Assembly (NCBI RefSeq): GCF_014904695.1
Contig: NZ_JACXXN010000001.1
Span: 186,001 to 250,000, forward strand
DNA length: 64,000 nt
Source of the DNA: Nostoc sp. MG11
GTDB lineage: Bacteria > Cyanobacteriota > Cyanobacteriia > Cyanobacteriales > Nostocaceae
Direction: 5' to 3'
Made by a program: the position numbers and the translations under genes
Part shown: positions 43,953 to 52,222 of the stretch, piece after piece
Numbering within the stretch: position 1 is the first letter of the stretch
How the letters are laid out: the number at the start of each line of letters is the position of its first letter
Notes under the pieces: model-generated
Database searches by the model: none
What the model saw: only the letters and a program-made list of their open reading frames with translations
Told to the model about the DNA's origin: nothing

Positions 43953-45008
43953 TTGAATAATGGGAATTTAATTCTGATGGCAACTTCTGAAAATAGCAAT
44001 CAAACTGCTGGGTCACAAGATACTAGCAACAATTCAACTGGTAATAACAATTTTTCTTTCAGTGATGGCAAATGGCAATCGAGCGATCGCAGCACTTTGG
44101 TTAGTGGTGGTGGCTTCGGTGGCGCTACTGCTGGTAGCAACTCATCCACAACCAATAAAGATGGACAGTACGCCTACAATTATGAGCGACCACTCGACGA
44201 GCGGGCTTTAACAGATACTAATAATCCGTTCAATCAACTGATCGGAGTCGTTGGCGGTGACACCAGTGCATTAGGTGGTGGTAGCAACCCCTTTGCTGGT
44301 GGTAGCGCCTCTGGTGCTAACAATGCCAATCTTCCTGGTAACTTACCATTTGGTAGCACTCCCCCCTCAAAAGAGAGTGGTAGCAAACTACCTGAAACTG
44401 GTAACGGTCTACCTGTACCTTATAAAAGTGACAACTGGATATCTGATATTCAAAACTTAGATGGCGCAAATGCTAGTGCCAACAGTGGTCAAGGTAACGG
44501 TAACTGGTTATATGGTAGTGACAACACAACCGACGGTAATGGTAACTGGAATTTTGGTGATGGCAACACAACCAACGGTAACGCTAACTGGAACTATGGT
44601 GATGGCAGTAAAACCGAAGGTAATGGCAACTGGGGCTTTGGTAACGATAATAAAACCGACGGTAATGGTAACTGGAACTTAGGTAATAACAACGACATCT
44701 TTGGTAATGCTAATGCACAGACTGGTAAGAACAATGACATCCTTGGTAGTGGCAATACTGCGAATGTAAGTAACAGTAATCTGCTTGGAAACCGGATTGA
44801 AGCCAGTGGTGATGGCAAAACACTCGTTGGTAATGAAGGCTGGAATTTCTCTGTTAGTGGCGAACTGACATCGCTAGGTAGTAGTACGCCCAGCCAAGCG
44901 ATCGCTACTGATATCATCAGTTTACTAGGCAGTCCCGACCTTGTAACATCGGCTATGTCAAATCCAGGTTACAACAACCCAAATTATGATTTCTCTGCTA
45001 CAGTCTAA
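43953..45008 (+). CDS. Asn/Gly-rich protein with 14-residue repeats
   Basis: A 351-residue protein I do not recognise. Residues 1-180 are low complexity, rich in Ser, Asn, Gly and Thr. Residues 181-292 are eight units of exactly 14 residues with consensus GNGNWNFGDGNTTD; the first five keep the Trp and aromatic positions, later ones decay. The regular Gly-Asn spacing suggests a beta-solenoid. There is no signal peptide or membrane helix, so export would need a leaderless route. GGAGG at 43939-43943 lies nine bases before TTG 43953, favouring this rare start over the ATG at 43977. It may be a surface or matrix protein. Confidence 0.8.
   Translation: MNNGNLILMATSENSNQTAGSQDTSNNSTGNNNFSFSDGKWQSSDRSTLVSGGGFGGATAGSNSSTTNKDGQYAYNYERPLDERALTDTNNPFNQLIGVVGGDTSALGGGSNPFAGGSASGANNANLPGNLPFGSTPPSKESGSKLPETGNGLPVPYKSDNWISDIQNLDGANASANSGQGNGNWLYGSDNTTDGNGNWNFGDGNTTNGNANWNYGDGSKTEGNGNWGFGNDNKTDGNGNWNLGNNNDIFGNANAQTGKNNDILGSGNTANVSNSNLLGNRIEASGDGKTLVGNEGWNFSVSGELTSLGSSTPSQAIATDIISLLGSPDLVTSAMSNPGYNNPNYDFSATV
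44493..44828 (+). repeat. Eight 42-bp tandem units in the repeat protein
   Basis: Each unit encodes 14 residues (GNGNW...GDGNTTD type). Units 1-5 are closely alike, units 6-8 diverged, and a truncated ninth (GNEGW) follows. Confidence 0.9.
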
Positions 45009-45014
45009 AACTTT

Positions 45015-45149
45015 CTAGTGGCGTGGCAAGGCTAAAGTAGTGCATTAGCTTTGCTCTTGTGGGATGGGCGTCTCGCCCGTCCGGTGCGGGCTAGAAGCCC
45101 ACACTACAAGAAAATTTATTGCAACATTTTAGTCTCGCCACGCTAGTAG
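45015..45149. repeat. MITE-like imperfect inverted repeat, 135 bp
   Basis: CTAGTGGCGTGGCAAGGCTAAA at the left and TTTAGTCTCGCCACGCTAG at the right are near complements. Inside are hairpins GGGCG-TCT-CGCCC and GCGGGC-TAGAA-GCCC(A)C. Confidence 0.6.
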
Positions 45150-45179
45150 GGTGTGTTACGCGCTTCGCGGCAACACACC
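45150..45179. repeat. Hairpin GGTGTGTT/AACACACC
   Basis: Eight-base outer arms with inner GCG-CTT-CGC. It resembles dispersed intergenic palindromes of Nostoc-type genomes. Confidence 0.7.
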
Positions 45180-45245
45180 ATTTCTAGTTTTTGGTGCTTA
45201 AAAAAATCTCTGCGGATACTGGGCGTTTAATCTTGTACATTTTCA

Positions 45246-45275
45246 TTGACATATTTCACAAAGTATGTTGATAAT
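45246..45275 (+). promoter_or_regulatory. Sigma-70-type promoter for purA
   Basis: TTGACA at 45246-45251 and GATAAT at 45270-45275 with an 18-base spacer. Transcription would start near 45282, about 30 bases before the purA start codon. Confidence 0.6.
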
Positions 45276-45303
45276 TATAGTTTGTGGAAACTTTACCTCA
45301 TAA

Positions 45304-46665
<1,362 letters not shown>

Positions 46666-46715
46666 GTTATTAGTTACAAAGTCCAGAGTCAAAAGTCAAA
46701 AGTATTGACCCTTGA

Positions 46716-46736
46716 CTAATGACTAATGACTAATGA
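46716..46736. repeat. Heptamer tandem repeat (CTAATGA)n, STRR
   Basis: Three exact heptamers between purA and rplY, preceded by degenerate related units (caaaagt, ttgaccc). Confidence 0.85.
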
Positions 46737-46743
46737 CAAAGCG

Positions 46744-46782
46744 CAAAGTATGAGCGCCGGCTTCCGGCGATTTAGAACTTTG
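46744..46782. repeat. Hairpin repeat, sibling of 19179-19215
   Basis: CAAAGT...ACTTTG outer arms and CGCCGG-CTT-CCGGCG inner stem, with mismatches between. Flanks on both sides match those of the 19179 copy. Confidence 0.85.
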
Positions 46783-46814
46783 TAAGAGATGACAAATAAC
46801 AACTAACAACTCCT

Positions 46815-47408
46815 ATGGCTCTCACAGTCGAATGTCAAAAGCGACCAGAAGGTAGCAAACCCAGAGCTTTGCGCCGTTCTGGAGAAATACCCGCAAATTT
46901 ATACGGTCATAAAGGTACAGAGTCAATTTCTTTGACTATTAATGCCAAAACCGTTGAGCGTTTGCTCAAAAAAGCTTCAGTCAATAACACCTTGATTGAT
47001 TTAAACATTACTGATATACCTTGGCGGGGCAAAACCCTGCTGCGGGAACTTCAGATACATCCAGCAAAAGGTACACCTTACCACCTCAGCTTTTTTGCGG
47101 TTGCTGGTCATGGCGACACCACTGTAGAAGTACGGCTACGTTTTGTGGGAAATGCTGTTGGTGTGAAACAAGAAGGTGGTGTGTTAGACACCGTAATCAC
47201 CGAATTGCAAGTGAGTTGTGCCCCTGAGAACATCCCAGATGTTATTGAAATTGATGTCTCTAACATGCAAATTGGAGACAGTTTGCATATCCATGAGATA
47301 GTCTTTCCTGAAGGTGTGACAGCTTTAGCTGAACCAGACCGACTCGTTGCCAGCGTTTTGCCACCACAAATCAACGATGATACGGTGACTGAAACAGTAG
47401 TTTCTTAA
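46815..47408 (+). CDS. rplY: 50S ribosomal protein L25 (long, CTC type)
   Basis: Binds 5S rRNA in the large ribosomal subunit. The 197-residue protein has the L25 domain ([29 protein letters not shown]; about 1-95) and the C-terminal TL5/CTC beta domain ([34 protein letters not shown]). A rho-independent terminator follows. It has its own position after purA with a hairpin between. Confidence 0.95.
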   Translation: MALTVECQKRPEGSKPRALRRSGEIPANLYGHKGTESISLTINAKTVERLLKKASVNNTLIDLNITDIPWRGKTLLRELQIHPAKGTPYHLSFFAVAGHGDTTVEVRLRFVGNAVGVKQEGGVLDTVITELQVSCAPENIPDVIEIDVSNMQIGDSLHIHEIVFPEGVTALAEPDRLVASVLPPQINDDTVTETVVS

Positions 47409-47439
47409 GCTACGTAAAGTATGTAATGATTTTTGTGAT

Positions 47440-47467
47440 ACCAGGGGGAGACTCCTGGTTTTTTTGT
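47440..47467 (+). terminator. Rho-independent terminator of rplY
   Basis: ACCAGG...CCTGGT stem with a short purine loop directly followed by seven T. It is the clearest intrinsic terminator in the window. Confidence 0.85.
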
Positions 47468-47489
47468 ATTTGAACCGCAGAGGAAAAAG

Positions 47490-49034
47490 ATGACAGAAGC
47501 AACACTTCCAGTTTTAATTCAGCAAATGTTGCAGCCTGGATTTTATCCCCACACAGTAACAGAACCCATTCAACTAATTCAAACCCATATTTCTTATGTG
47601 CTGTTGACTGGAGATTATGCTTATAAGCTGAAAAAACCTGTGAATTTTGGTTTTTTGGACTTTTCCAGCCTAGAGAAGCGGCAGCATTTTTGTCACGAAG
47701 AGTTGCGCTTAAATCAGCGGGGTGCAGCCGAACTATATCTGGAAGTTTTACCCGTGACTGTGGAGAGGGAGCAATACCATTTAGGGGGAACAGAGAAGCC
47801 AGTCGAATACGCGCTGAAGATGCGCCAATTTCCCCAAGAGTCACTATTTAGTACACTTTTTGAAAAAGGCAAGCTAAACGAGACACACTTAGAAGAATTG
47901 GGACGGGTGGTGGCTCAATACCATGCTCAAGCACAGACGAATGATTACATTCGGAGTTTTGGGGAAATTCCGCAAGTCCGGGCTGCAATTGATGAAAATT
48001 ATCAGCAAACTGAGAAGTATATCGATGGCCCCCAGACACAGGCGCAGTTTATAGAAACAAAGCGATATACAGATAACTTTTTTTTAGAACGTCCAGAATT
48101 ATTTGCTAATAGAATTCAAAATAACTACATTCGCGAATGTCACGGGGATTTACACCTGAGAAATATTGCTCTGTGGCACGACAAAATCATGCTGTTTGAT
48201 TGCATTGAGTTCAATGAACCGTTTCGCTTTGTCGATGTGATGTATGATGTGGCGTTCACGGTGATGGATTTGGAAGCGCGACAAAGCTACGACTTAGGTA
48301 ATGCGTTTTTAAATTCTTATATAGAGCAAACTGGAGACTGGGAAGGCTTACAGATACTCCCTTTGTATTTGAGTCGTCAAGCTTATGTCCGAGCAAAGGT
48401 AACTTCGTTTTTGCTAGACGATGCTAGTGTACCTGTGACAGTAAAAGAAGAGGCGATGAAAACCGCCACTGACTATTACAAACAAGCTTGGGAGTATACT
48501 AAACCTCAAAAAGGACAACTGATTTTGATGTCGGGGTTGTCAGGTTCGGGGAAAAGTACGACAGCACGATATCTAGCTCGTCAACTGAGAGCGATTCACG
48601 TTCGTTCTGATGCTGTGCGGAAACATTTAGGGGGAATATCTTTGTGGGAAAGAGGTGGCGATGATTTGTATACACCTGAGATGACCCAGAAAACTTATGA
48701 GCGGCTGTTAGAATTGGGAATTCTACTGGCTAAACAAGGTTTTGCGGTGATTTTAGATGCTAAGTATGACCGCCAGCAGTTGCGACAAGAAGCGATCGCA
48801 CAAGCTAATAACCACCAACTTCCTCTGCAAATTATCAACTGCATAGCACCCCTAGAAGTTTTGCAAGAACGCCTTGCCAACCGCACTGGTGATATTGCTG
48901 ATGCCACTGCCGATTTATTAGCCTCACAACTCAAGCAAGCGGAACCTTTCACTGAGGAAGAACAACCATACGTGAAGATTTTAGATACAACTCAACCACA
49001 ACAGGCACAATTAAAAGAAGTAATTAGCCAATAG
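47490..49034 (+). CDS. Bifunctional APH-like kinase / P-loop ATPase
   Basis: A 514-residue fusion. The N-terminal part (about 1-330) resembles aminoglycoside-phosphotransferase/kinase-like folds: YAYKLKKPVNFGFLDFS near 45, catalytic CHGDLHLRNI near 222, and metal-binding FDCIEFNEPFRFVDV near 242. The C-terminal part (about 345-514) is a zeta-toxin/AAA_33-like kinase: Walker A LMSGLSGSGKSTTARYLAR, then VRSDAVRKHL and AVILDAKYDR. The fusion is widespread in bacteria but its substrate is unknown. It begins 23 bases after the rplY terminator and is followed after 13 bases by the membrane protein gene, a likely operon. Confidence 0.88.
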   Translation: MTEATLPVLIQQMLQPGFYPHTVTEPIQLIQTHISYVLLTGDYAYKLKKPVNFGFLDFSSLEKRQHFCHEELRLNQRGAAELYLEVLPVTVEREQYHLGGTEKPVEYALKMRQFPQESLFSTLFEKGKLNETHLEELGRVVAQYHAQAQTNDYIRSFGEIPQVRAAIDENYQQTEKYIDGPQTQAQFIETKRYTDNFFLERPELFANRIQNNYIRECHGDLHLRNIALWHDKIMLFDCIEFNEPFRFVDVMYDVAFTVMDLEARQSYDLGNAFLNSYIEQTGDWEGLQILPLYLSRQAYVRAKVTSFLLDDASVPVTVKEEAMKTATDYYKQAWEYTKPQKGQLILMSGLSGSGKSTTARYLARQLRAIHVRSDAVRKHLGGISLWERGGDDLYTPEMTQKTYERLLELGILLAKQGFAVILDAKYDRQQLRQEAIAQANNHQLPLQIINCIAPLEVLQERLANRTGDIADATADLLASQLKQAEPFTEEEQPYVKILDTTQPQQAQLKEVISQ

Positions 49035-49047
49035 TCTATATCACCTT

Positions 49048-49548
49048 ATGGCAGACAAAAAGAATGACTTTTTAAATATTTCTCCAGACTTCTTTTCTCA
49101 ACTGTTATTTGGGGCATTTTTAACCTTTATATTGTTGATGACAAGGTCTTCACCAGCTCTGAGCATCTTTCTAGGGATCATGGGAGGGTTCACCTTAGGC
49201 TGGATCACAAATGCCAGCAAAAATAGCCGCCAGCCTCCATCTGTAGCCTCCTCTGATGGTGTCGATACAGGACTAAAATACTGGTTATTCTTCATGCTTG
49301 GCTTTGTGTTTTTGGGCTATCCTGCACCCATGAGTATTTTCCTAGGTGCTTTAGGTGCTTTAGGTGGGGGCTGGATTACTGCTTGGTGGGGCAGTAAGGA
49401 AGAAACTAGAACTCAGTTGCAAGTAGAAGAGTCAGAAAATGGCGAAATTGAACCAATTAACCAGAGAACTACCAAACAGCAAAGAAAAGCTACCCGTCGT
49501 TACCGCCGTACTCCTGGAAGTATCAATTTTAAGTTTTGGGAAAGGTAA
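49048..49548 (+). CDS. Conserved small membrane protein
   Basis: A 166-residue protein with two pairs of short membrane segments: LLFGAFLTFILLM and PALSIFLGIMGGFTLGWI, then YWLFFMLGFVFLGYP and MSIFLGALGALGGGWITAWWG. The repeated (S)IFLG..GG..GWI pattern suggests internal duplication. The C-terminus is basic (TTKQQRKATRRYRRTPG). It starts 13 bases after the kinase/ATPase gene and probably shares its transcript. I do not recognise the family. Confidence 0.75.
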   Translation: MADKKNDFLNISPDFFSQLLFGAFLTFILLMTRSSPALSIFLGIMGGFTLGWITNASKNSRQPPSVASSDGVDTGLKYWLFFMLGFVFLGYPAPMSIFLGALGALGGGWITAWWGSKEETRTQLQVEESENGEIEPINQRTTKQQRKATRRYRRTPGSINFKFWER

Positions 49549-49671
49549 GGATTGGGGATTGGGGACAGGAAGATAAGGATGAATTATTGAGCAGATCTAT
49601 ACTTTGTCTGTGTTCTCTTACTCATCTTCCCCTACTCTCTTACTCTCCTACCTCAATCCTCAATTCCTAGT

Positions 49672-50463
49672 ATGTTTTTATATCTCTCTAAATTACTCCC
49701 ACTATTCTTTTACCCATTGGGACTAGCTTGCGTGAGTTTGGTAGTTGCACTAGTAACATTGTGGAAACGACCGCGCATTGCGACGATCGCAATTACCCTA
49801 GCGTTAACTCTACTGCTATTTTGCAGTAATGCTTGGCTGGCTAAATCACTGGTGCGATCGCTAGAATGGCAAAATCTCCCACCCGCCCAAATGCCAAATG
49901 CAGAAGCAATTGTAGTTTTGGGTGGCGCAACTAAATCAGCTTTTCCCCCAAGACCTACGGTTGATTTAAGTGAATCGGGCGATCGCGTAATTTACGCCGC
50001 GCAACTATATCGCCAAAAGAAAGCTCCTATAATCATTCTGAGTGGGGGCCGCGTCAATTGGCGCGGCGATGGTTCACCAGAGTCGGCAGATATGGCAAAT
50101 GTTCTCACATCTATTGGGATTCCATCTGAGGCAATTGTTCAAGAGCCTGACTCATTCAACACTTATCAAAATGCTGTAAATGTCCACAAAATTCTGGAAT
50201 CTCGTGGAATTCGCCAAGTGTTGTTGGTAACTTCGGCAATGCACATGCCGCGATCGCTTAAAATTTTCCAACGTCAAGGGATTAATGTAATTCCTGCACC
50301 TACTGACTTTCTCGTCAGTCAAGGTGAACTACAAGAACTCGGCAGCACGCCCAAAGCGGCTATACTAAATTTATTCCCTGATACTGACAATTTACACCAA
50401 TTTACCACTGCTTTAAAAGAGTACATTGGTACTTTTATATATCGCTTGCGCGGTTGGCTTTAA
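49672..50463 (+). CDS. YdcF/ElyC-like (DUF218) membrane protein
   Basis: A 263-residue protein with two N-terminal membrane helices (about 8-28 and 36-54), as in E. coli ElyC, followed by the DUF218 domain: AEAIVVLGGAT, GDRVIYAAQLYRQKKAPIIILSGG, EAIVQEPDSFNTYQNAVNVHKIL, VLLVTSAMHMPRSLKIFQRQG. ElyC acts in recycling or use of the undecaprenyl lipid carrier for envelope polymers; that this protein does so is inference. It is the best-conserved of three DUF218 proteins in the window. Confidence 0.9.
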   Translation: MFLYLSKLLPLFFYPLGLACVSLVVALVTLWKRPRIATIAITLALTLLLFCSNAWLAKSLVRSLEWQNLPPAQMPNAEAIVVLGGATKSAFPPRPTVDLSESGDRVIYAAQLYRQKKAPIIILSGGRVNWRGDGSPESADMANVLTSIGIPSEAIVQEPDSFNTYQNAVNVHKILESRGIRQVLLVTSAMHMPRSLKIFQRQGINVIPAPTDFLVSQGELQELGSTPKAAILNLFPDTDNLHQFTTALKEYIGTFIYRLRGWL

Positions 50464-50583
50464 TCAAGTTAAGAGTTATAAGTTGTGAGTTATTAATTAT
50501 TAGATGCACTAATTTACTGTATGCAAAACTTAGCTTTTCAAGTTCAAAACTCTTAATTCCTAACTTCTAACTCAATTAATATT

Positions 50584-50805
50584 ATGTCTAAAAATTTACC
50601 CTATATTATTCCATCTTCTCACAACTCAGTTGATGAAACCTTTGCTGCTCACCAAACAACCCATCAGTTCTACCAAGAAGTTCAAACGCGGTCAGAGTTT
50701 CAACGTTATTGTGAATGGTATTACACAACAGCACAACGCAACCGCCAAGATTTAGAAAAAATGCGCGGCGAACTGAATATTTTTCAGTGGTTTCGCCGCC
50801 GATGA
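50584..50805 (+). CDS. Small conserved-looking protein, unknown
   Basis: A 73-residue soluble protein, rich in Gln, Thr and Tyr, ending in a basic FQWFRRR. Its helical middle (FYQEVQTRSEFQRYCEWYYTTAQRNRQDLEKMRG) looks structured. The function is unknown. It lies downstream of the DUF218 gene and convergent with ftrV, with only four bases between stop codons. Confidence 0.65.
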   Translation: MSKNLPYIIPSSHNSVDETFAAHQTTHQFYQEVQTRSEFQRYCEWYYTTAQRNRQDLEKMRGELNIFQWFRRR

Positions 50806-50809
50806 ATGT

Positions 50810-51031
50810 TTAGATAATTTCTAACTCATTCTCACGCAAATGAGCTTTAAACTTTTTACTGAACTTGACTAAAATTGGTAGGTTAGCGCTTACAGGTCTA
50901 CCTTGCCATTCTGTGGCAATACCTACGACTTCGCCTTCTTCACCTTTGAGGTCAAAAGCCTGACCTTTATGCTCAGGATGATGGTAAACTATTACCGAAT
51001 CTTTAACGCGGACGCGATCGCCAACTTTCAT
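50810..51031 (-). CDS. ftrV: Ferredoxin-thioredoxin reductase, variable chain
   Basis: The alpha (variable) subunit of the heterodimer that passes electrons from ferredoxin to thioredoxin, linking light to enzyme redox control. About 73 residues with an SH3-like barrel: MKVGDRVRVKDSVIVYHHPEH, FDLKGEEGEVVGI and EWQGRPVSANLPILVKF are the family pattern. The ATG at 51031 gives the standard N-terminus; an upstream extension to 51064 is unlikely. The catalytic subunit gene ftrC is not in the window. Confidence 0.92.
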   Translation of the reverse strand: MKVGDRVRVKDSVIVYHHPEHKGQAFDLKGEEGEVVGIATEWQGRPVSANLPILVKFSKKFKAHLRENELEII

Positions 51032-51178
51032 AACAACATTCACACCTAACTTTTGTTTTTCCACAAGTATCTGCTATAAAATAGACGATTAAACCGCCTA
51101 AGATTTGATGTAATCAGCCATTTCTTAACACTTCAAGGGGCGCGAAGACGCACTGAACCCTCAAAATCCAGGCACATT

Positions 51179-51454
51179 TTAGGCATCCGTGCCAACTTCG
51201 ATAAGTTTTTTACTACATTCTTTTTTTGGGTTCTCAAGAGTGTTAGGCTTCACTTCATTATTGAAAAACCTGTTTAATAAGAGTGAATTAGATTTGTACA
51301 ATTGACTCCATATAGCTAGTCTACAATTGTCAGTATATTTGGCAAAACTAACGTGTTTAGCCAGCAATATTTCTTGGTTTGCAGTTAGTTTTATGTGAGT
51401 CTTAATTGACGTATACAAGCCTGACACCTCCAGAAAATCATTAATATCATACAA
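51179..51454 (-). CDS. Hypothetical protein, doubtful
   Basis: A 91-residue frame, helical in the first half (LTANQEILLAKHVSFAKYTDNC), ending in a Lys/Glu-rich tail. No known family is recognised, base composition is AT-rich like the surrounding non-coding DNA, and no strong ribosome-binding site is seen. It could be a real small gene or chance. Confidence 0.35.
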   Translation of the reverse strand: MYDINDFLEVSGLYTSIKTHIKLTANQEILLAKHVSFAKYTDNCRLAIWSQLYKSNSLLLNRFFNNEVKPNTLENPKKECSKKLIEVGTDA

Positions 51455-52015
51455 TAAACTAGTTGTAATTTATCAGATATAAATTATGTTAGGTTTTGTA
51501 ATATTTAAGTAGAATATTAATCAAACTTTTGGCTATGTAGTAGATAGTCCATAGCTATCTCTCGTTTTAATTGCTTTTTTGAAAAGTAGACGGTTTCACA
51601 AAGCGATCATTTAGATCTGAGATTATACAGGCGCACTGTTGAGGCACTTCTACTTACTAGATACATAAAGTCTACTTATGTAGGCTTTTGATATAGATTA
51701 GTCTAGAATCTTCATCCTTAGTTTCCGTCTTTACCCAATAAACAGGGAAGCGAAAAGGAATGAAACAACACTAAATATACTTAGTACTTTAGAATTCTCA
51801 CCCTTTTATCTTGACTCTAGAATGTTCCCAAGGTCAACTCTTTTGCTGATCGCGATAGCAGAGGTGTTGTTTGAGATGTTTTTGATTTATGGCTCAAAAC
51901 AAGGATTATCATGACTAAAGTCCCGACTACAAGCTTTAATTTATTTACGCCTAGTTAAAAACAGATTGGACTGCGATCGCTCATCTATATCAGTTCATCA
52001 GTTATCACCACTTAA

Positions 52016-52198
52016 TTAGCCGTCACCCTGAATGTAAAAGTTGTTCTTACCAACATCGCGACATTTCTCCTTAACATCACGACTTTCATAAGCAATATCG
52101 CGACATTCATCATTAACATCGCGACTTTCATTATCAATATCGCGACATTCATCATTAACATCGCGACTTTCATTATCAATACCGCGATATTTCGGCAT
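52016..52198 (-). CDS. Possible heptapeptide-repeat peptide (60 residues)
   Basis: An ATG frame that begins inside a 21-bp tandem repeat and reads as heptapeptides of type DNESRDV/NDECRDI before a short unrelated tail (GKNNFYIQGDG). It starts 24 bases after the PP2C stop codon on the same strand, so it could be translated from the PP2C transcript. Because 21 is a multiple of three the frame is open by construction; coding is unproven. Confidence 0.3.
   Translation of the reverse strand: MPKYRGIDNESRDVNDECRDIDNESRDVNDECRDIAYESRDVKEKCRDVGKNNFYIQGDG
52052..52198. repeat. Seven 21-bp tandem units
   Basis: Units alternate between aacatcgcgactttcattat(c) and aatatcgcgacattcatcat(t), giving a 42-base higher-order period over the middle four. 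The outer units are diverged. Confidence 0.95.
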
Positions 52199-52222
52199 AA
52201 CCTATTCCCCAGCCTTCAATCC

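Larger units (their letters stand above)
51455..52222. other. Intergenic region ending in a 21-bp tandem repeat
   Basis: The first 560 bases show no gene. A lone CRISPR-repeat-like stretch (gtttccgtc...ggaatgaaac) lies at 51721-51766, but only once. The last part is the repeat at 52052-52198. Confidence 0.5.

Noticed and set aside
51721-51766. CRISPR-repeat-like stretch beginning gtttccgtc and ending ggaatgaaac
   Set aside because: It occurs only once, with no spacer-repeat periodicity and no cas genes; at most a solitary relic.
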